A stretch of DNA of 64,000 nt from Thermaurantimonas sp046299575 (GCF_046299575.1 NZ_JBKBHX010000001.1:124001-188000), one strand, 5' to 3'. Counted from the first letter of the stretch, positions 9,366-19,082 are shown. Numbers and translations: made by a program. Notes: generated by a model not told the origin, from the sequence alone.

Positions 9366-10618
9366 GAAAGAGGGAATCGATTTTCGAGGGTATCGATCTA
9401 TCTGTACTTTCGCTGTATTATATCCTTGTTTTTATTGGCTTTATCAGTGTACTGGCCGCTGTATACAATCCCGAAACGTTTTCGCTTACTAACCTCTCAC
9501 TCAACTACAACAAGCAACTTATCTTCATTGTAGCCTCTACTATCATCGGACTTTTAATACTCAGCATCGAAGGCCGACTCATTGAGCCCTTGTCCTTTCC
9601 TTTTTATCTGCTCACTTTATTTCTACTGGTTGCAGTGCTGTTTTTCGGTGTCAAAATTTCCGGTGCCCGATCGTGGTTTCAGATAGGCGCCTTCAGCCTT
9701 CAGCCCGGCGAATTTGCCAAGCTTTCTACTGCCATGATGGTAGCCACCGTGCTGGGTTCAGCCACTAAAAAGAATTTCAATAAAAAGATTCTTCTCGCCA
9801 CACTGATCGTTTCCATTCCAGCATTACTCATTCTCCCTCAACCCGACCTGGGCAGTACAGTAGTATTCAGCTCTTTCCTTCTTGTGTTCTATCGCGAGGG
9901 GTTATCCATTTACTTTGTCCTCATTGCCTTAGCTCTTGCCGTATTTTTCATCTTAGCATTGGTAATCGACCCTCTTATTCTATCGCTCGTTTTAGGCGGC
10001 TTTGGCCTATTTATAGCCATTCTCTGGCGTAAGAGCCGTTCCGTATGGCTAACAACCCTTGGTGTCACAGCATTTCTGGTGCTTTTCATTCAATCAGTCG
10101 ATTATGCCTTTTATAACCTTCTTGAAGACAGACATCGCAATCGCATCAACATTATGCTCGGCAAGGCTCATGACCCAAAAGGCATCGGCTATAACACTCA
10201 CCAGAGTATGATAGCCATCGGCTCAGGTGGTTTATGGGGAAAGGGCTTCCTCCAAGGCACACAGACTAAGTACGATTTTGTGCCTGAGCAACAGACCGAT
10301 TTCATCTTCTGCACCATAGGCGAAGAGTGGGGTTTTGTCGGCTCCTTCATCTTCGTCACGATCTTTCTAATCTTCATTTACCGCATCCTAGTGCTGGCTG
10401 AGCGACAAAAGCTTGCCTTTGCGCGCATTTTTGCCTATTCGGTGGCCAGCATCCTCTTTTTCCATTTTGCCGTAAACATAGCTATGACTATTGGCCTCTT
10501 TCCTGTTATTGGTATACCCCTGCCTTTCATCAGCTCTGGAGGCTCATCTATGCTTGCTTTTTCTATGATGATTTTCATCGTCTTACGACTCGACTCTTAC
10601 CGCACCGAAATTTTATAA
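9362..10618 (+). CDS. rodA: Rod shape-determining SEDS glycosyltransferase RodA
   Basis: A 418-residue SEDS-family membrane protein, the murein polymerase partner of PBP2. Hydrophobic segments run through the protein. SEDS landmarks are present: SGARSWFQIGAFSLQPGEFAKL, QPDLGS, a large loop with GIGYNTHQSMIAIGSGG, FVPEQQTDFIFCTIGEEWGF, and IPLPFISSGGSS near the C-terminus. Overlaps mrdA by 4 bases. Last gene of the block; no clear terminator follows. Confidence 0.97.
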   Translation: MRKRESIFEGIDLSVLSLYYILVFIGFISVLAAVYNPETFSLTNLSLNYNKQLIFIVASTIIGLLILSIEGRLIEPLSFPFYLLTLFLLVAVLFFGVKISGARSWFQIGAFSLQPGEFAKLSTAMMVATVLGSATKKNFNKKILLATLIVSIPALLILPQPDLGSTVVFSSFLLVFYREGLSIYFVLIALALAVFFILALVIDPLILSLVLGGFGLFIAILWRKSRSVWLTTLGVTAFLVLFIQSVDYAFYNLLEDRHRNRINIMLGKAHDPKGIGYNTHQSMIAIGSGGLWGKGFLQGTQTKYDFVPEQQTDFIFCTIGEEWGFVGSFIFVTIFLIFIYRILVLAERQKLAFARIFAYSVASILFFHFAVNIAMTIGLFPVIGIPLPFISSGGSSMLAFSMMIFIVLRLDSYRTEIL

Positions 10619-11050
10619 CACTTTTTTGTAATTTGGACATGTTCCTCGCTTCACTTGCTGCGCTCAGTCTTTTGGATTTATCCAGATAAGTTGTAAAAAG
10701 TATATTCACTTGGATCGCGATCGTACTGACAAGGCAGTTATTAATGACTTCGTCTGAATCAGCCAGCTGCTCACATGGGCCGTAACGTACCCGCTAAGGG
10801 CTCATATCTCCTCTTTCTCCTCAACAGGTCGCGGCTATAAGGCCGCGTCTCAGTCACACATTCTGAAAGCAAAATTTTTCATAACAACTTTCATTAAGAT
10901 CGAATGTTAAAGTCATCCTTTCATCAATCCAGACATTGCCTAAGGAGCATACCCACCCAATAGTTTAGTGAATCCCAATATTAACTTATCGATTTTTTCC
11001 TTAATCAATTCATAACAAATTTTTTACCTTGCGCCACCTAATAGAGAAAA
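10619..11050. other. 432-base intergenic region with a short GC hairpin
   Basis: No credible gene on either strand. It contains a 6-bp perfect hairpin (CGCGGC 10830-10835 with GCCGCG 10842-10847) with no T tract. A stretch around 10640-10670 reads like a worn copy of the GC-rich element at 51379-51576. A TACCTTG sequence about 25 bases before fabH may be its promoter but does not match TAnnTTTG exactly. Confidence 0.5.
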
Positions 11051-12062
11051 ATGTATCGTTCGAAAATTACAGGCATAGGCCATTATGTGCCTGATCATGT
11101 AGTTACAAATCACGATCTGGCCAAGCTGATGAACCAGCGACGAGTGGATTGTAGAGCGCACCGGCATCAAAGAGCGCCGATTCGTGAAAAAGGGAGATGG
11201 CAACACCCCATCCACTATGGGCACAAAAGCTGCCCTCATGGCCATAGAACGCGCCGGCATCACTAAAGACGACATCGACTTCATCATTTTTGCCACACTT
11301 TCACCTGATTATTATTTTCCTGGCCCTGGAGTACTGGTGCAAGAGCAATTAGGCGTGCGCGAAATAGGTGCCCTCGATGTACGCAACCAGTGTAGCGGCT
11401 TCGTGTATGCTCTTAGCGTAGCCGACCAATACATCAAGACCGGCATGTACAAAAACATACTGGTAATAGGCTCTGAGCTTCACAGTGGAGGCTTAGACTT
11501 TACCGACAGAGGCCGCAACGTTAGCGTTATCTTCGGCGACGGTGCAGGCGCAGTAGTCGTATCACGTGCTGAAGAAGGCGAAGAGGGTGGTATCCTTTCC
11601 ACCCATCTCCATTCAGAAGGCAAATACGCCAGAGAGCTCGCCCTCATAGCCCCAAATACCAGCAAATGGGTGCCCGAGTTGATTAAAGAAAACGATCCGG
11701 ATGACACCTCTTATTACCCATACATGAACGGCAACTTCGTATTTAAACATGCCGTAGTTCGTTTTTCAGAAGTCATACAGGAGGCTTTAGATGCCAATGG
11801 ATATAAACCTGAAGACATCGACCTGCTGATACCACACCAGGCAAACCTGCGCATCAGCCAGTACATTCAGCAGAAGATGGGCCTTGCAGAAGACAAAGTG
11901 TACAACAATATTCAGCGATACGGAAATACGACTGCTGCATCTATCCCCTTAGCCATGAGCGAGGCCTGGCAAGAGGGCAAAATCAAGCATGGCAACCTCA
12001 TCTGTCTGGCAGCCTTCGGCAGCGGATTCACATGGGCTTCAGCACTCATTAAGTGGATATAA
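11051..12062 (+). CDS. fabH: 3-oxoacyl-ACP synthase III, interrupted by an apparent frameshift
   Basis: Condensing enzyme that starts fatty acid chains by joining an acyl-CoA to malonyl-ACP. The first 28 codons (to AAC at 11132-11134) and the rest (from AGC at 11136) lie in different frames. Skipping the single C at 11135, or restoring two bases, joins LAKLMN to SDEWIVERTGIKERR, the standard FabH N-terminal pattern. The long part (open from 11184 and before) carries the active-site Cys in QCSGFVYAL, His in PHQAN and Asn in YGNTTAAS. The joined protein is about 337 residues, normal for the family. The break may be an assembly or sequencing error, a real mutation, or less likely programmed +1 shifting. 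Only the downstream piece would be made from an internal start otherwise. Confidence 0.88.
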
Positions 12063-12122
12063 CGTGCTGTTAAAGCCTGTAACTTCAATTGATTAATAAG
12101 TACTTTAAGACTTGGCGGGTAC

Positions 12123-12130
12123 TATTTTTG
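12123..12130 (+). promoter_or_regulatory. -7 promoter element
   Basis: TATTTTTG, an exact TAnnTTTG match 31 bases before the TTG start at 12162. It likely drives the gene pair ending at 15320. Confidence 0.5.
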
Positions 12131-12161
12131 TATTGAGTCAAAAGAAAAGACAAACATCTTC

Positions 12162-12812
12162 TTGAGCACATTCAGAATACTTCTTATAACGGTTTTTGCT
12201 CTGAGTTCCCTTGGCGGGTTGGCTCAAAAGGGAACTAAAGCTATCCAAATTTCGGGAGTCGTAGTTACCGACGACGATATACCTCAATTTATCCCAAACA
12301 CACACGTGCTCATTCGCTCCCGCGGTCAAGGCACCGTAAGCAGCAGCGACGGATTTTTCTCTATTGCCGCCATGCCGGGCGATACCATTCTCTTTAGCTG
12401 CATCGGCTTTAAACGGGAGAAGTTTTACGTATCTCCTGAGCTGAAGGACGAGAAAGGCTATTTAATGACCATTACCCTCGTGCGCGATACCACCATGCTG
12501 CAAGAGGTAACCCTCTACCCCTGGCCATCACGCGACAGGCTCTACACTGAGCTTCTCGCTATGCGCCCTCAAACGACAGAACTCGATATAGCCCAGCGCA
12601 ATCTGGCCCTCGAATCGCTCAAAGACCGCGCCCGTGCCATGGGCTTCGATGCTTCAGAGGCGGCAAGACATGTGATGCGACAACAAGAACAAGCCATCTA
12701 TAACTACAATCGATACAACGGCTTAGCCAATGGTGGACAAGCAATGCTCCTACAGCTTTCCAACCCTTTTGCCTGGCTTGAACTATTCGAATCCTTGAAA
12801 AAGAAAAAGTAA
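12162..12812 (+). CDS. Exported CarboxypepD_reg-like domain protein
   Basis: A 216-residue protein with a signal peptide (about 1-21, ending GGLAQ) and one CarboxypepD_reg-like beta-sandwich (about 28-115: SGVVV, HVLI..RGQGTVSSSDGFFSI, DTILFSCIGFKRE, then LQEVTLYPWPSR). The C-terminal third is helical and Gln-rich with no domain I recognise. The TTG at 12162 is the most upstream codon giving a full signal peptide; there is no ATG choice. The TonB-receptor gene begins 9 bases after its stop, and both share the front domain type, so they probably act together at the outer membrane. Role unknown. Confidence 0.8.
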   Translation: MSTFRILLITVFALSSLGGLAQKGTKAIQISGVVVTDDDIPQFIPNTHVLIRSRGQGTVSSSDGFFSIAAMPGDTILFSCIGFKREKFYVSPELKDEKGYLMTITLVRDTTMLQEVTLYPWPSRDRLYTELLAMRPQTTELDIAQRNLALESLKDRARAMGFDASEAARHVMRQQEQAIYNYNRYNGLANGGQAMLLQLSNPFAWLELFESLKKKK

Positions 12813-12821
12813 CGACCTAAT

Positions 12822-15320
12822 TTGAGATCACCCTTCCTCTGGCGATCGAGCTTACTAACTCTTGTATTACTGGTAGGTAGCAGCATTCGGCTTTTTTCCC
12901 AAACGGCCCTCATCACCGGAACAGTTACTAATCAAGATGGACGACCTCTGGAGCGTGTAGAAGTCTATTGCCGCGGATTTATTACCTACACTTCGGCCGA
13001 TGGAAAATACCGCCTTGAAGTGCCTGCCATGAAAAACTCCTGGATCTACTACTATCATTTTGGCTATAAAAAAGACAGTCTCAAGGTTGATCTGCAGTCA
13101 AACAAAGAGTACAGCTTTAAAACCGTCCTTAAACTACTTGCTGAAGAACTTGCTGAAGTTCAGATAATAGAAGAAAAAAGCCGCATCACCAACACTACCG
13201 TGATCGATGTAAAAGCACTTGACATGCTCGCCGGGCCAGTGAGCGGTGTAGAAGGCCTCATCAGGCTGCTGCCGGGCGTCACCTCTCGCAACGAAATGAG
13301 CTCGCAGTACAATGTGCGTGGTGGAAACTTCGACGAAAATCTCGTGTACGTCAATGGCATTGAGGTTTATCGCCCCTTTCTGGTGCGCAATGGCCAGCAA
13401 GAAGGTCTCAGCTTCATCAATCCCGACATGGTGGGCAATATTGAGTTTTCAGCCGGCGGATTCGATGCGCGCTATGGCGATCGCATGGCCTCAGTGCTCG
13501 ATATCACTTATCGAAAGCCCGAAAAATTCGGCCTTCGCTCCGAAGCAAGCCTCATGGGTGGAAGCCTCACTGTTGATGCCATCGGCCTCAAAAACCGCTT
13601 CACAGCTCTGAGCAGCATCCGATACCGAACCAATGAACTACTACTAGGCTCCCTCGATACAGATGCTGACTTTCGGCCGCGATTTACTGATGCACAGGTA
13701 TACCTCACCTATTCGCTTAACGACCGGTTAGAATTGAGCTTCCTTGGCAACTACTCTCGAAATATTTACAAAGTAATCCCCTCTGTACGAACCACCAATT
13801 TCGGTACTGTGCAGCAGTCGCTGCGGCTCACCGTCTTCTTTGACGGTATGGAAAATTATGACTTCACAACGCGTTTCTCAGCGCTAGCAGCTGACTTCAG
13901 GCCCAACAAAAAACTCACTATGCGCTGGGCAATATCGGCCTTTCAAACCACAGAACAAGAGTTTTTTGACATTGCCGGCGCCTATCGCCTGGCTGAGCTC
14001 GACAACAATCTCGGATCCGATCAATTCGGCGACATCCGCTTCATTCGCGGTGTGGGAGGATTTCAAAACTATGCCCGAAATTTACTCGATGCCATTGTAG
14101 TAAATGCTCAATACACCTCAACTTTTGTAAGCAAAGGTGGAACATGGGGCTGGGGCCTTCGCTGGCAAGCTGAAGACATCATCGACCGCTACAAAGAATG
14201 GGAAACCATCGACTCCGCCGGCTACAACCTGCCGCACCTCAGGCGATACATCTTCAGAGCCGATACACTTGGTAACGTATTTGTCGATACGGTTGAACCC
14301 AGAGGCCTTTTCTTATACGAAAGCTTCGACTCCAGAGCTTCAGTATATTCTCAACGATTCATGGGCTATGGCGAATACTCTTCAAACCGCAAGCTTCTCA
14401 ATGGCGACCTTTATTACACAGCCGGTCTGAGGTTCAACTACTGGGATTTAAACGACCAACTCCTCATCATTCCGAGATTTACACTTAAATACAAACCCGC
14501 AGGACAAAAAAACCAGATATATCGCCTATCGCTGGGGTCATACCACCAGCCGGCCTTCTATCGCGAGATGCGCGATATCAGAGGCAATGTAAACACCCGC
14601 CTGCGTGCACAGGAGAGTTACCACCTGGTAGCTGGGCTCGATCAGGTAGTCACCCTTTGGGAGCGACCCTTTCGCATCGTTACAGAGTATTACTTTAAGT
14701 ATCTCCGCAACCTTGTGACCTACGAACTCGAAAACGTACGCCTTCGCTACTCAGCGCGCAACAATGCCGATGGATTCGCCACTGGCCTCGATTTTCGCAT
14801 CAATGGTCAGTTTGTCAAAGGCATCGAATCTTGGTTTAGTGCTTCCATAATGACCGTGCGCGAGCGGTTACGGGATAAACCCCAGCTCGGTTATCTGCCT
14901 CGACCTACTGATCAGCTTTTCAACGCAAGTATTTACTTTCAAGACTATTTACCCAAAGATCCCACCTGGCGCGTTGGACTTACTTTAAGCTTCGGGACAG
15001 GCATTCCGTTTAATCCTCCGCAATTTGAGCGCACTGCCACTACTTACAGAATTCCGCCCTATCGACGCGTAGATGTGGCTTTTTACAAAGTGCTAAAAGA
15101 AGAAGGAAAGCCCTCTAAATACCGTGCCTTCAATGCGTTGAAATCAGCGTGGGCAGGAGTTGAAGTTTTTAACTTGCTTGGCATAAGAAACACAATCAGT
15201 TATCTGTGGATCAAAGATATAAACGCTGCCAATCCTGATCTCACCACAGGCAGACAGTTCGGAGTACCGAATTATTTGACCAACAGATTGATAAACGTAA
15301 AAATGGTGTTGCGCATCTGA
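12822..15320 (+). CDS. TonB-dependent receptor with CarboxypepD_reg-like domain
   Basis: An 832-residue outer-membrane receptor. Signal peptide (about 1-27), CarboxypepD_reg-like domain (about 29-115), plug domain (about 120-230, with GVEGLIRLLPGVTSRNEMSSQYNVRGG and the FSAGGFDARYGDRMASVLDI end), then a beta-barrel to the C-terminus. In this family it takes up a large substrate using TonB energy. There is no SusD partner or glycoside hydrolase nearby, so it is not part of a typical polysaccharide-utilisation locus; substrate unknown. Starts with TTG. It ends 16 bases from the convergent gene at 15337. Confidence 0.92.
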   Translation: MRSPFLWRSSLLTLVLLVGSSIRLFSQTALITGTVTNQDGRPLERVEVYCRGFITYTSADGKYRLEVPAMKNSWIYYYHFGYKKDSLKVDLQSNKEYSFKTVLKLLAEELAEVQIIEEKSRITNTTVIDVKALDMLAGPVSGVEGLIRLLPGVTSRNEMSSQYNVRGGNFDENLVYVNGIEVYRPFLVRNGQQEGLSFINPDMVGNIEFSAGGFDARYGDRMASVLDITYRKPEKFGLRSEASLMGGSLTVDAIGLKNRFTALSSIRYRTNELLLGSLDTDADFRPRFTDAQVYLTYSLNDRLELSFLGNYSRNIYKVIPSVRTTNFGTVQQSLRLTVFFDGMENYDFTTRFSALAADFRPNKKLTMRWAISAFQTTEQEFFDIAGAYRLAELDNNLGSDQFGDIRFIRGVGGFQNYARNLLDAIVVNAQYTSTFVSKGGTWGWGLRWQAEDIIDRYKEWETIDSAGYNLPHLRRYIFRADTLGNVFVDTVEPRGLFLYESFDSRASVYSQRFMGYGEYSSNRKLLNGDLYYTAGLRFNYWDLNDQLLIIPRFTLKYKPAGQKNQIYRLSLGSYHQPAFYREMRDIRGNVNTRLRAQESYHLVAGLDQVVTLWERPFRIVTEYYFKYLRNLVTYELENVRLRYSARNNADGFATGLDFRINGQFVKGIESWFSASIMTVRERLRDKPQLGYLPRPTDQLFNASIYFQDYLPKDPTWRVGLTLSFGTGIPFNPPQFERTATTYRIPPYRRVDVAFYKVLKEEGKPSKYRAFNALKSAWAGVEVFNLLGIRNTISYLWIKDINAANPDLTTGRQFGVPNYLTNRLINVKMVLRI

Positions 15321-15336
15321 ATTTCAGTAGCAACCA

Positions 15337-16230
15337 TTAAAACCATTTTTTCCAGTTGTAATAGATTTCTTCTTGGGCACCAAAACCTTCGTAAAACCTC
15401 CGAAGACCCGGGATGTCAGAGCCCTCAAAGTCAAAAACATCTGCTAAGCCGGCCTTTTGCGTCAATACGTGGTCAATGAGAAGGGTGAGTGCATGTGTTT
15501 CTTTTCCGTATTCAGTCGTAGCACTGAAAAAGAGTATCACTCTACCTCTGTATTCAAGAAAGAACAGCCCGGCTATGGCAGTGTTATACTCATCATATAG
15601 CGTAATGAGATAACCCGTCTTTCGGTGAATGGCTACATACATGATTTGTCTGAGTGTGGCGTAGTGACGTTCCTTGAGGTGTGACAGCTCTTTACCTTTG
15701 TTGTTTTGGAAGATGCGAAGTAGCACATCAGGAGCATCGTTGTAAAAAAACTGATGCGGGTACTTTTCAGCTTTTGCCAGATTTCGTTTGGTGTTCTTCG
15801 AATACCGAGCCCTGATTTTTTCTGCATTCGACCCAATAAGGGGTATTATAAGGTTGGTTCTAGGTATTAAACTACCAGAGCGAATATTATCAATGGGATT
15901 TTGCGCGTTTAAACAAAGGTCTTTGTAGAGGTATTTAAATGGTATATTTTTTAAAAAGGCCCTTAAGAGTTCACTGGAAACTTTCTCTCTGGAAAATACC
16001 CCTAATTGCTGAGTGCCATATGGCCTGATAACCGAGGGAAGAAACTTTTTGTAGAGCTGGGATGTAAGGGGCATCACTGCCTTATAGTCGTCATACACCA
16101 GAGCATCCCAGCCGTAGGCTACAATGTCGAGATACCAGCTTAGGCCATAAATGAGTGCTTGTGGATCGAGATGTATCGTTAGGTCCCACTGCTTGACGTC
16201 AATATCTACATTTTTAACCAGGCGAATCAT
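15337..16230 (-). CDS. FemAB/GNAT-like acyltransferase-fold protein
   Basis: A 297-residue protein of the GNAT superfamily, probably the FemAB-like branch. The second half reads ISKR-type acyl acceptor pattern: RARYSKNTKRNLAKAEK, later TAIAGLFFLEYRGRVILFFSATTEYG, and an ending VFDFEGSDIPGLRRFYEGFGAQ typical of peptidoglycan-bridge/GNAT proteins. Start chosen at ATG 16230, which overlaps the upstream stop as ATGA; the frame is open further upstream but inside the neighbour. Follows a polysaccharide deacetylase, so a role in modifying a cell-envelope or exported glycan is plausible but inferred. Confidence 0.75.
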   Translation of the reverse strand: MIRLVKNVDIDVKQWDLTIHLDPQALIYGLSWYLDIVAYGWDALVYDDYKAVMPLTSQLYKKFLPSVIRPYGTQQLGVFSREKVSSELLRAFLKNIPFKYLYKDLCLNAQNPIDNIRSGSLIPRTNLIIPLIGSNAEKIRARYSKNTKRNLAKAEKYPHQFFYNDAPDVLLRIFQNNKGKELSHLKERHYATLRQIMYVAIHRKTGYLITLYDEYNTAIAGLFFLEYRGRVILFFSATTEYGKETHALTLLIDHVLTQKAGLADVFDFEGSDIPGLRRFYEGFGAQEEIYYNWKKWF

Positions 16231-17549
16231 AAGAGCCTTTTGATGTATTCTAACATTTCGATGTGCAGTTGGTTCCAGCCTTTCCACTCGGGTTGGTGTT
16301 CGCTGAAGGTCCTGTTGTGCCACACGGTAATCAGGTGTCCATTTACCTTTTTTACCTGATCGATGATAGGAAAAATACTATGTGCAGCTTGCTCTGGTGT
16401 TAGCTTTAAGTAGTCAATAAAGGTAGTTTCCATCAACGGAAAGGGATGAATCATCAGGTCAGTCTGCATTTCTACTTCAAGGTCATAAAAAGGGTAGGGG
16501 GTACAAATACCTGCTCTAAAACCGGGCTGCTGAGCATAGCCCATCGAATACTCGTCAGTGATGCCTAACTCAATCAATTGTCGAAACGTAGTAGGCAGGG
16601 TAAAGCGCAGGTAATGCATGCGGCTTTTGGTGATTTGCCGGCGTATAGTAGCCTCCAAAGCTGAGATTTCGTGTTCCATTTCAGCAAAATCCAGACTTGC
16701 GCGGTATGAGGGGTGTGCCCCTACCTGAGCAAAATCGGCTACATACTTGATGTGTTCCTGATGGCTCGGGCTGTAAATCGGCAGATTTCTATCATATGGT
16801 CCATATTTCGAAAAAAGATAAAAATAAATGACTTCAAAACCATACTTTTCAAAAAGCCTGAGCTGGTAATCAATGGTGTCAAATGGATCATTAGCTCCTA
16901 AAAAAACAGTGCTGAAACGCTCTTTCATTTTTTTTAAGTTCAGAGCGCGTAGATCATTGATAAATCCGCCAAGTATGCGCAACAGCCCCTTGCCTTTGTA
17001 GGCGTAGGTATTATCTACGTCCACCGTAGCTGTGTACGAAAAGGAAGTAGGTTTAATGTTAAAACCAGGGTAGCGTTCAAGTATCTTGTCTTTGAGCTGA
17101 AGACACCAATAATTTACTACAGGTTTGTCTAAAAAACCATTTCGGCTTGCGATCGATTCAGTAGGTAAAAAGCGCCCATGCGTATCACTCAGGTGAGGCA
17201 GATACTCCTCATATCGCGACACCATGTAGAATACTGAGGCAAATACATCATAGCACACATCGCTACATACTTCGTGAAAGAGGTGAACCCCACACAAAGG
17301 ATTTAAAGCACAGCGCACCTCCTGCTCGAAAATGTCAGTAGAAAAAAGCAAGCGCGAAGGATAAATCCAAATGCCATCTAAATCACGACAAAAACTATAG
17401 TTGATTTTTGGGCCTTGGTGGTTTAAAAATTCCTCCTGATTTTCAGTGATTCTATACTTACAAGGAATTACATGTTCGAAGATTACCCTTGCTGTGTAAA
17501 GCAGACGGGGAGTAATTTTTTCAGAGAAAATAAGCAGAGAATCATTCAC
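16227..17549 (-). CDS. Polysaccharide deacetylase family protein
   Basis: A 440-residue protein of the NodB-like deacetylase class with the N-terminal extension (DUF7033-like) common in Bacteroidota. The central TATVDVDNTYAYKGKG carries the metal-site Asp pair pattern of the NodB motif 1. Later QVGAHPSYRAS supplies the H-x-S/T-x type motif 2, and LITVWHNRTF near the end a His. Starts with GTG at 17549, inside the end of the MlaF-like gene (8-base overlap). Probably removes acetyl groups from a glycan; substrate unknown. Coupled on both sides, so it belongs to the same transcript as the lipid ABC transporter. Confidence 0.82.
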   Translation of the reverse strand: MNDSLLIFSEKITPRLLYTARVIFEHVIPCKYRITENQEEFLNHQGPKINYSFCRDLDGIWIYPSRLLFSTDIFEQEVRCALNPLCGVHLFHEVCSDVCYDVFASVFYMVSRYEEYLPHLSDTHGRFLPTESIASRNGFLDKPVVNYWCLQLKDKILERYPGFNIKPTSFSYTATVDVDNTYAYKGKGLLRILGGFINDLRALNLKKMKERFSTVFLGANDPFDTIDYQLRLFEKYGFEVIYFYLFSKYGPYDRNLPIYSPSHQEHIKYVADFAQVGAHPSYRASLDFAEMEHEISALEATIRRQITKSRMHYLRFTLPTTFRQLIELGITDEYSMGYAQQPGFRAGICTPYPFYDLEVEMQTDLMIHPFPLMETTFIDYLKLTPEQAAHSIFPIIDQVKKVNGHLITVWHNRTFSEHQPEWKGWNQLHIEMLEYIKRLL

Positions 17550-18315
17550 GAGCAGAGGTCGTCTGATGCGATTGTTTTATGCGTTTAAAGAGCTGAGAGG
17601 TGAACACAAATTCGTTTACCTCTTCATTTTCTGTAGCGAGAATTTCCGATTTATTGCCTTGCCAGGCTTTGTAACCATCTTTTATCAAGATGATGTTGTC
17701 GCCGATTTCCATCACCGAATTCATATCGTGGGTGTTGATCACAGTAGTTATTCCAAATTCTTGAGTGATTTCGCGAATTAAGTTGTCGATTACGATCGAT
17801 GTCTGTGGATCGAGGCCGGAATTAGGCTCGTCGCAAAAGAGGTATTTGGGGTTCATGGCAATGGCACGAGCTATTGCTACGCGCTTTTTCATTCCACCGC
17901 TCAGCTCTGCAGGATATTTTTTATTGGAATTCTCCAGATTGACTCTTTTGAGGCAAAAATTTACCCGATCCATCATTTCCGATGGACTCATTACAGAAAA
18001 CATTTTGAGCGGGAAGATGACATTCTCTTCGACCGTGAGTGAGTCAAACAGCGCACTGCCTTGAAAGACCATTCCCATCTCGGTGCGCAGTGCTTTTCGA
18101 CGCTTAAAGTCCATTTGCGATAGAGGCTCTCCACTGTAGTAAATCTCCCCTCCATCGATGTCAAATAGACCAAGGAGTGACTTCATAAAAACCGTTTTTC
18201 CGGAGCCCGATTTGCCAATGATCAGATTGACTTTACCGGGATAGAATTCAGCTGAAATACCTTTAATTACTTCTATATCGCCAAATTTTTTCCGAAGATT
18301 TTCAACCCGTATCAT
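17542..18315 (-). CDS. MlaF-type ABC transporter ATP-binding protein
   Basis: A 257-residue ATPase. Walker A GKSGSGKT, Q-loop GMVFQGSALFDSLTVEENV, signature LSGGMKKR, Walker B LFCDEPNSGLD and switch His in NTHD are all present. The FQGSALFDSLTV.ENV.FPL pattern and SGGM..R are those of the MlaF/Ttg2A branch that moves phospholipids between the membranes. Its start overlaps the permease stop (TGATG). No MCE-domain (MlaD) gene is in this cluster, so it may lie elsewhere. Confidence 0.9.
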   Translation of the reverse strand: MIRVENLRKKFGDIEVIKGISAEFYPGKVNLIIGKSGSGKTVFMKSLLGLFDIDGGEIYYSGEPLSQMDFKRRKALRTEMGMVFQGSALFDSLTVEENVIFPLKMFSVMSPSEMMDRVNFCLKRVNLENSNKKYPAELSGGMKKRVAIARAIAMNPKYLFCDEPNSGLDPQTSIVIDNLIREITQEFGITTVINTHDMNSVMEIGDNIILIKDGYKAWQGNKSEILATENEEVNEFVFTSQLFKRIKQSHQTTSARE

Positions 18316-19064
18316 CAGCTCAAAATTATTTGTGTAAGAATGTAATTGGCTAAAATGATAATCAGGCTGCTAGCTACCACTGCTCGAGTGCTACTCTGAC
18401 CTACCTCTACGGCTCCTCCTTTTACGTAATATCCGTAATACGCTGACACGGTAGTAATAATGAAGGCAAAAACCACAGTTTTAATCAATGCATACGTCAC
18501 GTAAAAAGCTTTGAACTCTAGCAGAAGACCTTCAATAAAATCTTCAGGACCCACCATGCCGGTGAGCTGTCCAAATACATATCCGCCTAAAATGCCCAAG
18601 AACATCGACATGCTGATCAGTATAGGATTGAAAACCATAGCTGCAAGCACTTTAGGCAGGATGAGGTAAGAGGCAGAGTTAACTCCCATCACCTCTAATG
18701 CATCGATCTGCTCGCTCACACGCATCGTTCCGAGAGTAGAGGCGATGTTGCTACCCACTTTACCCGCCAATATGAGGCTGACCATCGTAGGCGAAAACTC
18801 GAGTATTATGCTCTCACGTGTGGCTATGGCTATGTAATACGGCGGAATGAGGGGGTTTTCGAGGTTTAAAGCTGTTTGAATGGTAACCACTGCTCCTACA
18901 AACAGTGAGATGATGGCTACTAGACCAACGGAATCGATTCCTAAATGCTCGATCTCCATCAGAAAGGCATCGAAATACATGCGCTTGTTTTCAGGCTTTC
19001 GAAAAACTCGCCCGAGCATCAGCACATATCGCCCAAAATCTTCCAAATACCTGTATAGGTTCAA
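18315..19064 (-). CDS. MlaE-type ABC transporter permease
   Basis: A 249-residue inner-membrane permease with five or six hydrophobic helices. It carries the MlaE landmarks REsiI.EFSPTMVSLILAGKVGS and IASTLGTMRVSEQIDALEVMGVNS. Partner of the ATPase that follows, with which it overlaps by one base (TGATG). The predicted start is TTG at 19064; a promoter element lies just upstream. Expected to take part in retrograde or anterograde phospholipid traffic that keeps the outer membrane asymmetric. Confidence 0.92.
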   Translation of the reverse strand: MNLYRYLEDFGRYVLMLGRVFRKPENKRMYFDAFLMEIEHLGIDSVGLVAIISLFVGAVVTIQTALNLENPLIPPYYIAIATRESIILEFSPTMVSLILAGKVGSNIASTLGTMRVSEQIDALEVMGVNSASYLILPKVLAAMVFNPILISMSMFLGILGGYVFGQLTGMVGPEDFIEGLLLEFKAFYVTYALIKTVVFAFIITTVSAYYGYYVKGGAVEVGQSSTRAVVASSLIIILANYILTQIILS

Positions 19065-19082
19065 AGTGATTAATTTATTTTA

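Noticed and set aside
12162..15320. SusC/SusD-type polysaccharide-utilisation locus
   Set aside because: The TonB receptor has the right front domain, but no SusD lipoprotein or carbohydrate enzyme adjoins.
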